Notes: generated from the sequence alone by a model not told the origin. DNA of 64,000 nucleotides from Toxonevra muliebris (GCA_963691655.1 OY829327.1:84828019-84892018); one strand, 5' to 3'; positions 13,801 through 25,286 are shown, numbered from the stretch's first letter. Made by a program: numbers and translations.

Positions 13801-14750
13801 TTTGCATACCCATATACTTGAGTGTACATATGTATGTATGTATATTCAATATGTACATTATATATGACTATTTTTCGATTTTCGGTTATTTTATCAATTG
13901 ATAAATTCCACAAGAAAAGGGGGAAAAAACAAATTATTATCACTTGAGAAAAATACTTACAATTTTTTGTTTGTTTTAATTTACATATGACCCGCAGAAA
14001 ATCTAACAAATTAAATAAACAATGAAAAATCTATATACGATTATAAATTATTATTATTATATCATCTACTATTTATATATAAATGAAGTATAACAGTTAT
14101 ATTGTTTAAAAGACAAAGAAATCAATTTGAAAAATAAGTAAATACCAGCAACAACAAAAAAGACAAAGAAATGTTATTTGAAAATGTTTGTTAAGTATTT
14201 AAAACATTAAAAAATTAAAAAAAAAAAAAACAAAAAAATATTATTATTATTATTATTAAAAAATTTAATAAAATAAATCTGAAAACTAAAGTAAAAAATA
14301 ATGTCATTATTCACAAATATTCCAAGCGTAAATAAAAGCAAAAAAAGAAAAATATTAAATCCTCTACAAAAATATAAATGAAGAAAATAAAATGTGAACA
14401 AAACTTTTGAAATTCAGAAACAAATACAAGCAACGTTTAATTAATGACAGCAAAAATCATCTTCAACAAAAATAGCAACAACAACAAACACAACATCAAA
14501 GTAATTGCATGATAAATATGTATTTAAACAAAAACTAAAGAAAAAACTCAAAAAATATCTAGTGTATTATTTAGGTGAGAAATTAATATGAAAAATAAAT
14601 AATAAAAAATAAACAACAACAACAACAACATCAACAAAATTAATAAAGGGAAAAATGTATAACTATAATAATAAATAATTAAAATAAAAGCAAAATGTTC
14701 TATTTTTATTAATACACTAGCTGGCCAGGTAATAAAACAAAAAATTTGTG
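10895..14750 (+). other. Sap47 3' UTR and AT-rich intergenic DNA
   Basis: No open frame here looks coding. The 3' UTR of Sap47 must start at 10895, but many AATAAA sequences occur and I cannot choose the used site. Low-complexity tracts include a pyrimidine-rich TTTC/CTTT stretch near 10978-11060, (TA)n near 11680-11702, (CT)n near 13444-13462 and CAA repeats near 14613-14630. Confidence 0.5.
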
Positions 14751-16115
14751 TTGCCATATATGTATATAAAAAAATTTCTTATACTTAAAAAAGAAAGAAG
14801 AAGGAAGATGTATATGAGAGGTGCCATGATCACTTACTTAAAGATATATCGTTTTAAGTATTTCCCTTGTATGAGAAGGACCACTCCAACAACATTGTCC
14901 TACGTTGACGAAACCTGCCCCTTGACTGCTACTAATATGATTTCCCATTTACGCCGTTTAAGAGGAGGTTCTTTCAAAAGGATTTTTCAATACGATACAT
15001 ATTTATCGAATTAGAGCGTCTCGCGCGCGCTGAGGGACTCTCAGGTGCCAGTACACCGCGCAATTTGCAAAAAAAAAAAAAATAGTTTTTCCGCCATATT
15101 TGATTTCTTGTCTTTGATTTTAAAAAACTAATGATAAATTCACATTCGACGACCACGAAAACCTTTATATGGACATTTTGGTCCAAATTGGTAGATGAAA
15201 TGTCCAATAATTTGGTTAGTTTTTTGTCAAAATTCATTCTAATGACGTTGAAGCCATAGAGCATTTTATAATTTTAATAAATAAAAATTATTACTTATTT
15301 CAGTTCACTACAAGAGGCTAGAGACCTGAAATTCGGGGACGATGTCTCGTGTGCAGAGGCAGACAATGGAAATTCCCACGCATTGTACAGTAAAAAACAA
15401 ATATAACAATCACAACCGGAAGTTCGTATGTCCTTTCATTATCCCACAAAGAAATTTTAAAACTTCGCCGCATTTTCGACCAAATCTGAAAGAACTTCCC
15501 CTTGATAGGAAAGCTGCCACGCTCCCTTTAACAATACTATTTATTTTGTTTCGTGCATCATGGCATTGTCAACTTACGTCCTACTAAATCTTAGTACTTT
15601 GCTTTAAGTGGTTCCGGGTATATTGTATTTAGTATTATGGTTGCAGAGCTAGTGTCACACCGACCTTTTTATACCAAATATTAGTACCGTACCGCAAATG
15701 GTTCTTGATATAATGAAAATTCAGGTTATTTGGAAGGTGCAGCGCACCCACATTTAGTAGTACGTCATTGTCTACCAATATCCTACCTAATTTCAGTTCG
15801 GTGCTGTAAATGGCTCCTGAGATATAAAAAATAAGTCTTAAAGTTGCATATAGATGCCACGCCCACTTGAAATTCAGACCTCAAATTACACAATCTCTTG
15901 GAACATACGCAGGAGATTTGAAAAGTAAACAGTCAAGCCAGAGACAGATATGTAATTTATATGCTTAGGTGCATAATTAAAAATCTGCTGACGTAAACGC
16001 AGATTTTGTTTTCGTCAGCTGATTTTGGCATTTAACACATTACCATAGAGCGCATGACATGACACTGAGAAGGAGCCTACGACGACGCATGGTCACGTTG
16101 AACACCAACAAATAA
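14751..16115. other. Intergenic, decayed repeats
   Basis: No gene is recognised. The stretch 15600-15860 repeats phrases such as ATTAGTACCGTACCGCAAATG, a related form of which recurs near 19405-19435, so it is old dispersed repeat. Near 15985-16030 interlocking inverted words (AAATCTGC/GCAGATTT and GCTGACG/CGTCAGC) form a small hairpin. Confidence 0.4.
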
Positions 16116-16429
16116 TTGACAGGCTGAGAGGAAAAGTGGGCTAAAATTTATATAAGAGCAAAAGTGAAACAATTTAGAGTGTCAGTGCAAGAATGGCATA
16201 AGTAATACGGTTTAGAGTGAAAATGAAACGCCTTAAAAGTAAGAGCAAAAATAGTATAACAATTCTTTCAGAGCAAGAACAGCATAGATTTTTATTCCGT
16301 TTTTGCTCTGAACATATTTCGTTTCACTTTTGCTCTGAACATATTTCGTTTTGCTTTTGCTCTTTAGTAAAATTATTCCATTTTTTTCTGAACGTAGAAG
16401 TTATACCACTTTTCCTCTCAGCTTCTCAA
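16116..16429. mobile_element. 314-bp TIR element, copy 1
   Basis: Starts TTGACAGGCTGAGAGG and ends with the near-complement CCTCTCAGCTTCTCAA, giving terminal inverted repeats of about 24 bp including AAAAGTGG/CCACTTTT. Inside, GAGCAAAAGTGAAAC near the left is inverted in GTTTCACTTTTGCTC near the right, and GCTCTGAACATATTTCGTTT is repeated twice in direct orientation. No gene is encoded. This is a MITE with fold-back potential. A second copy of equal length lies 39 bp downstream. No target-site duplication is clear. Confidence 0.75.
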
Positions 16430-16468
16430 ATGAGGACGATTCGGTTTTATATCACTTTCGAATGATAA

Positions 16469-16782
16469 ATGACAGGCTGAGAAGAAAAGCGGGCTAAAAT
16501 TTATATAAGAGCAAAAATGAAATAATTTAGTGTGTCAGTGCAAGAATGGCATAAGTAATACGGTTTAGAGTGAAAATGAAACGCCTTAAAAGTAAGAGCA
16601 AAAATGGTATAACAATTCTTTCAGAGCAAGAACAGCATAGATTTTTATTCCGTTTTCGCTCTGAACATATTTCGTTTCACTTTTGCTCTGAACATATTTC
16701 GTTTTGCTTTTGCTCTTAAGTAAAATTATTCCATTTTTTTCTGAACGTAGAAGTTATACCACTTTTCCTCTCAGCCTCTCAA
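16469..16782. mobile_element. 314-bp TIR element, copy 2
   Basis: Same orientation, same length and nearly identical to the copy at 16116-16429, including internal repeats. It ends CCTCTCAGCCTCTCAA. The two copies differ by scattered substitutions only, so duplication or a second insertion was fairly recent compared with surrounding repeats. Confidence 0.75.
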
Positions 16783-16947
16783 TTGTGCCATGATTAAATG
16801 TGCATATGTATTTTGTTTTATATATTTTGTATATGACGGATAGTAAATTTGAAGTGCTCTCTCATACATATACATACCAGAGACCTGCATGATTGTTTTC
16901 ATACACAGTTTACTGACACTTGCTAAAAAACGAATATCATGCATGCA

Positions 16948-17449
16948 AAACGCTCGTATCTTTTTTTGGACCAAAAATTGTATATTTCTACCAAAATTTT
17001 TGATTCAATGAAAATCAACCAGGAGGACAAATTATCCATCATCTGAATCGTCTTAGTCTCCATTTCAATATCTCCTTCTGTAATAGTTGTAATATATTTG
17101 TTCTTTGTAGAAATTTGATGAAACGATTCCGGCTTTGTTATGAGGTATTTAAAGAAATCAACGCATGGATATTTTAAGTTTCGTTTGGCGATCAGAATCG
17201 CCTTCAATGTTTCCACTTCTAATGGAGTGGTGTCCGCCGTTTGCATGTGCTTATATTCGCTACGTGTTGCCATTGTTCTCTCTGACTTTTTGCGTAGTAA
17301 TTGATAAATTTGAATTTCGCAGAGTTAAAAAATTAAATTTTATATATTTTTCTTAGTATAATCGCGGTATTTTGGTGAAAAAAAGGTATGCGGTTTTGGA
17401 GCCTAAAAACGGTATACTACCGCGAAAAACTGTATAGATATGAGTGTTA
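16948..17449 (-). mobile_element. hAT-like non-autonomous element, copy A, with 8-bp TSD
   Basis: The element is flanked by the direct 8-mer TGCATGCA at 16940-16947 and 17450-17457. Ends are AAACGCTCGTATCT and AGATATGAGTGTTA, an imperfect TIR of 14 bp. Copy B at 36415-36940 has the same structure with a different 8-bp TSD. The minus strand keeps an open fragment of about 90 residues (start near 17273), including ETLKAILIAKRNLKYPCVDF, whose homologue in copy B has an in-frame stop. An 8-bp TSD is typical of hAT transposons. The protein fragment is not one I recognise. Confidence 0.75.
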
Positions 17450-17877
17450 TGCATGCAGTATGTTCGTATCCAACATGTAAGTATGAAATAAACATAGTTA
17501 AAATGAAAAGGGTGAACTCGAGAGATTCGTGATTGAGAATGCCAACGAAATTCGAAAACATTATATTCGTTCGCAGTATACGTATTCATAAATATTCACA
17601 AGTATTCGCAAATATTCACAATTATTCGAAAATATTCACAAATATGTGCAAATATTCGAAAATATTCACAATTATTGTTAAATACTTATTTCATATTTTA
17701 TGAAAACCACTTTAAATTTTTTGAAGAATTCCATCAACATTTTCTAACTCCATCTTTACGACCAAAGACTCAAATATGATTCACAATCGTTTTCTACAAA
17801 GCATGCAATTGAATATAAGGTAATTTTTTAATGAATGCGAAAATACATGAGCAGAGATTCGTTAATTTCACTGTACA

Positions 17878-18725
17878 ACGGCCAAAAAAGCTCAATAGTT
17901 TTGAAAGTGGATCTTATATAATTCAAGAATGCTGAACATGATGGCGTTTTCAGTTATTCTCTACATCGTCTAATTTTTTTATAACGGTTTACAAAAAAAA
18001 CATTAATGTATAAAAACACTGCACAATGGAATTGACCAAAATGAAAAGCTCAAGAGTGGATCTCATATATTCCGAGTATGCCAAACATGATGGCGTTTTC
18101 AGTTTTTCTCTATATCCTCTAAGTTTTTATAATGGGTTAAAAAAGAAACGTCCATAAAAAAATTGTTGGTAGATTTTTAAACAAGATAAAAATCTATATT
18201 AATCAAAATAAAAATCTACAAATTTACAATTTTTTTTTCAACCCGTTATAAAATAAGTAGACGATATAGAGAAAAACTGAAAACACCATTGTGTTCAGCA
18301 TACTCGATAAGATGCACTTTCAAAACTCTTGAGCTTTTCTTTTTGGTCAATTCCATTATGCAGTGTTTTTATCCACATATGATTTTTTTTTAAACCGTTA
18401 CTAAAAAAAGAAATTAGACGTGATAGAAAATAACTAAGAACGCCATCATGTTCAGCGTACTCGAATTATATCGAATTGAGTTTATGATGCAGAATTATTC
18501 ATTATATCACGCTTCATATTGTGTAAAAATTTCATATTAATATCTTGTATACTCTGCGCGTGACAATTATAAGATTTTTTATTTTTTCTGCAAAGTGGGA
18601 ATCAATTGAAAATTTTAAACGCGTTTTCTGCTATGACAGTCTTTTAGTAAATAAGCGATATAAGATCCATTTTCAAAACTCTTGAGTTTTTTTTTTTGGT
18701 ACATTCCGTTGTGCAGTGTTTTTAT
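17878..18725. repeat. Nested fold-back array of a roughly 110-140-bp unit
   Basis: One unit, with core CATGATGGCGTTTTCAG and the phrase AAGCTCAAGAGTGGATCT, occurs twice on plus (about 17885-17990 and 18010-18145), twice inverted (about 18232-18375 and 18390-18480) and as a fifth inverted partial copy at about 18655-18725. The centre near 18180-18225 has inverted AAAAATCTA/TAGATTTTT words. The whole could fold into a long imperfect hairpin. No coding potential is seen. Confidence 0.7.
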
Positions 18726-21344
18726 TGTTTCACAAAAATGAGCTACTTGCTGAGGATCTTAGGTACATACAAGCTCCGCTCGTATTTTAATTTACAGCCC
18801 CCTTTTCTATCGTATATGCCATAGTTTTCGCGATATTCAATATTTAAGAAATTGTAAATTTTGTACTTTGGATGTACTGTGGATGCGCGCACATCTTTGT
18901 TTATTTGAATTTTTGCATGCGAAGCCTATAGCCAAATTTAATATGCTGATAAAATTGCAAAATGTGAATGTTTTTATTTCTAACTTTTTCAGCATTTTCA
19001 GAAATAATGTTTTGAAATAAAAGATAATACATTTATAACATATAGTGAAACCAGTTATTATTAGGCCTCCAAATAGTTAAAGTAGCAAAAACTAACAGGC
19101 ATCTATGCTATGTTTATATAGTAAAAATTATACGTAATCAATGAAAATGACAGAGAATGTTGCATTTTATATCCCCATCAAACCCCATTTTGATTTTTCT
19201 TCCTAGCTTGTTTTGTTTTTAAGTAATTCAATATTTCCTACTCTGCAACCCCAGAACTGATTTTTGTGGTTTTTCCACCTATCATACCCTCACTAACAAT
19301 TACTGAAGAAAAATCTCAGATAAAAATTATTATGAACTTTTGGTGGATTTTTTACTTTACCGACTAGACTATAAGGTGTTTGCATATCAATAATACTTTC
19401 TTGCCAAACCTTAGTACCGTACTACAAATTGGTCCTTAAACATCCCATATTTAATGAATTTGGTAAATTTACTATGTGAAGTTTGTTGACACTTCTGTTT
19501 CGCAATAAAAAGCTAATATCTTGTCGTTTATAGTAATATTACAATGGAGAGGATAGTCGCAAGGTTTCACTATTTTCAAGTACCCTCTATTTTGCAAAAG
19601 CATCCGCATTTCAATACAAAAGTACAATAATTATATTTTTTGGTTTACATAATTGAGAAACTAATGTATATTACCAAATTTTTGCCTTTGCGATTTACTG
19701 GAGCCTACTGTATATCAATTGAAATATTGGATTTTAAATTAATATAAAATTGTATTTTGACCATTATAGTTATTTAGAAAACGAATTTTAAAATAGGCTT
19801 TCAGTGCCAATTATAGAAAAATAAAGCTAGCTAGGCTTGATCACAAAAAGCAATAATATTTTATGAGACAGATTTGTATTAGTTTGTTGAAATTCCAAAA
19901 ATGCTGGGCAATTATTGGTTACATTTGCCATCTTAATAAAATATTCGAATAAACGTGTCATTGGAAATGTGAACAGCGGAAGCAGAATAATTGTAAAGCA
20001 CGTATTTTGACATGCCGAAGGGTCTTCGTCACAATGCCATAAGCCAGTTCCAATTTAACGCCAAAGAAAATGAAATATCTCTCAATCAAATACACCTTCA
20101 ATCGTTTAGGATTATTCAGGAAGCTAATGTGGAATCCCCTAGCATTAAGGGAGTTTATTTGCCATCAAAGAGTACACAAAACAAAAAGACTTGAAGTACA
20201 CGAACAAAATAAAAGGAATTTCGGATTGTGGCCTTAGAAATTAGGGCTTTCAGGCCAGAGGAATTTCGTGATATTGGATTTCGAGCAAGTGGACTTTTGG
20301 GATTGTAGCTCAGCACTTATTAAAACAGGAGTTGAACCCAAAAGGAATGTTTGAGTAATGATTCTATTCAATAATTCTTAGACGAGATGCTCTCAATATT
20401 CTTTGGCATGTACGAAAGCGCAGCAATAGAATAGTCAAATTTAAAACCAATCTTTTTAATTGTTTCTAATAGTTATTTATTAAAAAACCTGCTAAATTTA
20501 GACTATACTAATATTTTTTGATATATTCGCTATACAAATTTTCTTAAAATCACAATTCACGTTAATAGCAATAAAGCCTTTTAGCTTATCGGCCCAAAGT
20601 TAACATCGTAAAATCACATTTAATAATAATAAATGATATTCGTCCTGTTCAGTGCAACTTAAGTGTCGTACCATTGCAACTCTTCTGGTGTGTGTGTGGT
20701 GTGTGCGCCAGTGTTTTCTGAATGTGTAGCAGTTGGAATATTGTTTATATTGGTATATATAGAATAAATTAAGGCTTTTACTCAAAAGTTGCTCAATAAA
20801 CCTTTAATTTATTAATCTATTGCAAAACATTATTTTTTTAGGCTAGGTTTGTTATTTGTTTTTGTTATAAGTGTAAATTTTAATGTTATAATTTTGCTTA
20901 ATTTATAAATACAATCTTATATTATTCACAAAGTAAATTACAGCATCAAAAGACGAAATCGAGAGCATTCATGCATAATCGTTATTCTATATGTATATAT
21001 ATATATATATATATATTTATATAAAAACGTATGCATAAATTTCACTCAATACATGCAATAGCATGTAGAGAGAGAAATTTTTCTGTTCGTAGATTTATTT
21101 TTAGGCTACAATTTATACTTTGAAAGAAAAGTTGTACTTAATTTTATAGTTTCTTGGATTTGTTCAAAAGTTCAAACATAATATATTGAATTCGTTTTCG
21201 CATTCAGGTAATTACTTTCGGGTATATAACAGAAATTGTTGATTTTCATACCGATGCTCTTAAGTTTTGCTTTTCAATTTTATAATTTTTGATGTATTTA
21301 TATAATTTGCTAAGAGAGCTTTTCGAAAACAAGGTAATATTGCA
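18726..21344. other. Intergenic
   Basis: No supported gene. It contains a decayed dispersed-repeat phrase near 19405-19435, a GT/TG-rich spot near 20690-20705 and (TA)n near 20995-21016. The part just below 21345 is the presumed 3' UTR of the minus-strand gene, with a TTTATT (AATAAA on the minus strand) at 21094-21099. Confidence 0.45.
21094..21099 (-). terminator. Candidate poly(A) signal of the minus-strand membrane-protein gene
   Basis: TTTATT on plus is AATAAA on minus, about 245 nt after the stop codon. Plausible by position only. Confidence 0.4.
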
Positions 21345-22391
21345 CTATTGACTTTTTCGTTCGAATTCCGATTCTGCAGCATAAATTGAACTTGGCATTT
21401 GTGTATTACTCCGTACATTATACTCTATCATTTTCATGGGGGACGCCGATATGGGGCGCCTGTAACCGACTGAAGCTCTTCGCTTTTTATTTGGTCGATT
21501 GACTACTGTGTCTTTCCAAACCATCGCCAGTAACAAATAGAATCCGCCTACAATCTTGCTGAAAACATCGATTAGCTTCAGTATGATAGGCGTCAGTATG
21601 TGTGTCAAGCGGCTGAACTCGAACATGAAGCGCAGCATAAAAATGCCCAAGAATTTTATAGCTACTATCGTACCGGACAATAGGGAAATTATGACTAGAC
21701 CGAGAAACTGTAGAAAATTTTTTATGTTATTTTTGTTGATATCGTTCGACATGAAATCGAAGACAGTATGCTTTATATCTCTGCTCCAATCTTTCACGAC
21801 GCCAACGAAATCCTGTACACCAATTTCGGTTCCTGCGGCAATTTGCGTGCCAGACTCACTGTGACTATTCTTGTTGCATGCCGTTGATGGTGAATCGGTA
21901 ACCGCTGATGTTTGTGAAATAGTGCTTTCGCGTCGTAGTGCTAGAGGTTCTGGTATTTCACTTTCCACGGGACGTACCATTTTCAACTTTAATATTATTT
22001 CATGCTCGCGGAATCGGACTGTCTTCACATGAAACCAATACTGCCCAAATGCTACATCACTCAATTCCACCCAGAGGTAGGTGCTGAGAGTATTTGGAAG
22101 CAAGGGTGCAGCCAGCAGCGGGCCATGTGTAATACCAATCCACATACCCTGATAGAATAGCTGTAATTTATGTTTTATGTCCAGCAATAACTTTTCAAAT
22201 TCACGTTCTCCTCTATGCAGCGCCACAATGTCTCGATATCCGTTTGCTATTTCTACATGCAAGCGTTCTGAATAAATGCCACGAAAGAAACGAGATTTGA
22301 GTATCTGTTTGCAGAGTGATTGCAGCGCCTCTTCTTGTGGATTAATCGCTGTTGAGGTGCTACTGCTTTGCGCGGGCAATTCGTTTGTCAT
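21345..22391 (-). CDS. Unrecognised two-pass membrane protein
   Basis: A single-exon open frame of 348 residues with a good start context (AAAAATGAC). I do not recognise the family. The N-terminal 150 residues are a mixed, probably folded domain (motifs GIYSERLHVEIANGYRDI and LFYQGMWIGITHGP). Residues about 150-195 are a Ser/Thr-rich, low-complexity linker. Residues about 227-256 and 264-293 are strongly hydrophobic and fit two membrane segments or a hairpin. The tail is basic (NKKRR) with an RRPIS phosphosite-like motif. There is no N-terminal signal peptide. The ORF is long in an AT-rich region and its codon choice looks coding, so the gene is very probably real. Location and function are unknown. 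It is divergent from the ZCCHC10-like gene 2.1 kb away. Confidence 0.85.
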   Translation of the reverse strand: MTNELPAQSSSTSTAINPQEEALQSLCKQILKSRFFRGIYSERLHVEIANGYRDIVALHRGEREFEKLLLDIKHKLQLFYQGMWIGITHGPLLAAPLLPNTLSTYLWVELSDVAFGQYWFHVKTVRFREHEIILKLKMVRPVESEIPEPLALRRESTISQTSAVTDSPSTACNKNSHSESGTQIAAGTEIGVQDFVGVVKDWSRDIKHTVFDFMSNDINKNNIKNFLQFLGLVIISLLSGTIVAIKFLGIFMLRFMFEFSRLTHILTPIILKLIDVFSKIVGGFYLLLAMVWKDTVVNRPNKKRRASVGYRRPISASPMKMIEYNVRSNTQMPSSIYAAESEFERKSQ

Positions 22392-23594
22392 TTTTGGTTA
22401 TTTGTATGTCTAAATTTGAAATATATGAATGAATTCAATTCAACACTAACCTAATTGTTTATAAATTTTAGTTGAACTTTACCTTTACTTCTTTCACTTT
22501 CCTTAAGTTTTATTCTGTTTCTTTATCTTTCTATTTCTGGTTTCTTGCATCAATTAATCACTCCCTTTTGTTTTCGACTATTTTTTTTTTATTGTGAGAT
22601 TCTGTACTGCACTGAATATCTACCTTATACCTTAATTTCTTTAATGTTCGTAGTATTTGCAATTTTACTGTAATTTTGTATTTTGTTGATTTTCGAAGTA
22701 AAATAAAAATTCCAAATTACTTCAAATTAGCAAGAAATTCACAGCTGTTCATACTTCCGAGTCATTTAGGCTGAGTAGCCGGCTAGCCGATGTAATGAAT
22801 TGAAATCACGCCGATGATAATGGTAGTGAAAATTTTTGCAGATTGGTTTCATTAGCCCTTTCATCTTTATTGCTATTCATGTTTTGTTAAATGTGTTTGG
22901 GTATAGTACATGCATAACAAGTCGTGATCGTAAAAAGTGTTATTTACTTTAGAATGTAATATTCTATTTAATAATAAGCTAAAACTAATGCAAAAAGTTA
23001 AAATGCCAACTAAGGGGTAGTGCTAATTTTTTTTCATAGTACGATTTTCCAATTATCTGTTATACTTTCCGCTTGCTTTTCCACACAGCAAGGTTTCTTG
23101 GGCAATTCTGCTTTTGCTTTGTCTTATACTCGTGTTCTGAAATACTTTTTATTTAGAGTTTATTGAATAAAAACAAATAAGAAAAAGTTAAATTAGCTTA
23201 TTGAATAAAATTAATAGTTTTTTCCGCCAATAATAAGCCAAAATCAATACGGTTCCAACTTAAATTGACAAATAAGAATAAAAAGAAATAGCAAAGAGCG
23301 AACAGCACAAAATAAAACTTGCTGGTAGGAGCCAGTCTGTACTCGTCTCCTTTCGTCTTTCCTTTCTTGCCTACAAACTGAACTTAGCGACAAGAAAACT
23401 TGCCGTGTGGGAAAGGGGACAATTCAGTCACAGGCAGATGTGCGCCTGTATTAGTAAAAAAGTTTAAATGTATTCAGGTTTCTAGCATTTTTATAAGGAA
23501 AAAAATTTTACGCTTATTTTAAGAAAATACGCGTTTTATTCTTCATTTTGGCGGATTTTGAAAAACAAAAGTTGGCCACACTGCTCTCACACCC

Positions 23595-23800
23595 AAGGTA
23601 AATTTGTACCAAGTGAAGTTACCACAAACTCATTTTTTTTCTTTTTCGTGGTCAATATCATAGGCTGTCAAAATCATTGTTTACTTTTGATTGTTTTAAG
23701 GTGAATTTATACCAGTTGAAGTTACCAGAAACTCATTCTTCTTCTTTTTCGTGGTCAATATCATAGGCTGTCAAATTCATTGTTCAATTTTGATTGTTTG
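23595..23800. repeat. Tandem duplication of a 103-bp unit
   Basis: Unit 1 at about 23595-23697 and unit 2 at about 23698-23800 share GTGGTCAATATCATAGGCTG and GAAGTTACCA, with about 10-15 differences. Two units only. Confidence 0.75.
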
Positions 23801-23999
23801 TTTACGTTTGTTCTCCATTTTTGCATTTTTTTTCACGCCGCCGTTATGGTCGCAAGAACAAAAATGTGTTGTTACTATTCTGTTGTACGGCAAATTTTGA
23901 CATTTTATGATATCTTACGCAACAACAATGATGTGTTGTTTTTGCCAAGATGAAATTGTTGTAATCTTGCTATTACCTTCTACATGATTTCACCATGCT

Positions 24000-24200
24000 C
24001 ACACCGAGCACGCCGAGTATTCAGTGTGGTAATGAGTTATTTTACAAAACAGTATCATTACATACAAAATAGTATTAAGCAAACGACTATATTTTGACAT
24101 AAGAAACTCTGCAACGAACTGAGTGTTACCATCTCAACCGAGCACGAGAGAAAATGTTTTGTATCCGTCGAACACCGATGACCAATATAACCAGGCACTA
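24000..24200. repeat. Dispersed repeat, copy 1 (second copy 49759-49980)
   Basis: Both copies contain GAGTTATTTTACAAAACAGT, GTATCATTACATAC and AATATAACCAGGC in the same order and orientation, with CCGAG(C/T)A words at the ends. Each sits upstream of a protein gene. No TIR or coding capacity is clear, so the class is unknown. Confidence 0.7.
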
Positions 24201-24476
24201 ACATGACAACGCACGAGCCAAGTGCGCCGATGTGTTTTGTGTGTTTCTTGTGAATGAGCAACACTGGGCCTGTTTCAGTCATTTTAAAATGCAAAACTGC
24301 GCATTCAATAATGGCGTTTTAATTTAAGAAAAAAGCCACCACATCTGATGTTTGACAGCGGCTCATTGAATAATGTTAGGTTTAGAACAAACAATAAATA
24401 AATAAAATACAATTTAATTTAACTGGACGTAATTAACAAGGACGGCAAAATTTACTCCAAAAAGGATCTAATTCAA

Positions 24477-25105
24477 ATGACTCTAGTCGGATTAGCAGCG
24501 CGGAAACTATCCATAAAGAAGCGGTAAGTACGAGAGAAGAAACCTATGAATGGAAACCAAAATTTGTGACAATTTTTGTTTTGCACATTAGCAATGCCAA
24601 ATTGGCTGCAGCCTTTCCAAATGGAGTACGTTGTCAAAAGTGTTTGGAGTTGGGACATTGGTCATATGAGTGTAAGGAAAAGCGTAAATATGTTCATCGC
24701 ACTTCGCGTACAAAACACTTGAAGAAGCGTCTGGCCGAGACAGAAGCTGCTAAAATAAGTGCAGATTTGAATGAAAACTCGTCAAAACACTCTGCTGTTT
24801 CTGCAAAAAAACTTAAAGCTGATTCCTCTGCTGACGCGAGCTCTTCCAATTCAGATTCTCAATCATCTTCCAGTGATGCCAGCGGCTCTACAGACTCTGA
24901 CGAAGACTCTTCAGATGATTCCAGCTCTTCAGGGTCAGATTCTGACAGTAGTTCCTCAGGATCAGACTCTGACAGTAGTTCGTCAGAATCAAGCGATTCA
25001 AGCTCAACTGATGATGACGAGGAAACTGCAGCGCCAAAGAAAAAGAAATCACGACAGAGTTCAGACAGCTCATCGTCGTCGGCCGATAACGAGAATGATA
25101 TATGA
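24477..25105 (+). CDS. ZCCHC10-like zinc-knuckle, Ser-rich protein
   Basis: Exons 24477-24523 and 24592-25105 (68-bp intron, GTAAGT...TTAG) give 186 residues. The first exon supplies the start [16 protein letters not shown]. Immediately after comes a CCHC zinc knuckle C30-x2-C33-x4-H38-x4-C43 within [16 protein letters not shown], then [18 protein letters not shown]. This block matches metazoan ZCCHC10, whose knuckle and following basic segment are its conserved part. The rest is a Ser/Asp-rich low-complexity tail with SDS and SSSSGSDSD repeats and a final basic KKKKS patch, suggesting a heavily phosphorylated nuclear protein. Vertebrate ZCCHC10 function is poorly defined. AATAAA at 25281-25286 and 25373-25378 could end the transcript. 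It is convergent with the SNAPC5-like gene. Confidence 0.88.
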
Positions 25106-25280
25106 TTCGAAAATCTTGAAGCAGTAGCGTCGGGGAATAGAGTGATAGAATGAGAAGAGAGTCCGTGGTTCACACAATAAGCTTTAGTAGTTTAGTTTTA
25201 AAATATTATTTCTTTTTGTTTTTAGCACGCATAAACTCTAAATACACAGAGTGTTGCAGACAATATTCTTTTAAATGTAT

Positions 25281-25286
25281 AATAAA
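25281..25286 (+). terminator. Candidate poly(A) signal of the ZCCHC10-like gene
   Basis: AATAAA 176 nt after the stop; another AATAAA lies at 25373-25378. Positional evidence only. Confidence 0.4.

Larger units (their letters stand above)
22392..24476. other. Divergent upstream region
   Basis: Lies between the starts of two divergent genes, so it should hold both promoters. No definite TATA or Inr can be called. It contains a 103-bp tandem duplication (23595-23800) and one copy of a dispersed repeat (24000-24200). No gene is seen. Confidence 0.5.

Noticed and set aside
24859..25173. Minus-strand Glu/Ser-rich ORF of 104 codons
   Set aside because: It is the antisense shadow of the Ser/Asp repeat tail of the ZCCHC10-like protein; SSDSDS codons read as acidic/Ser runs on the other strand.
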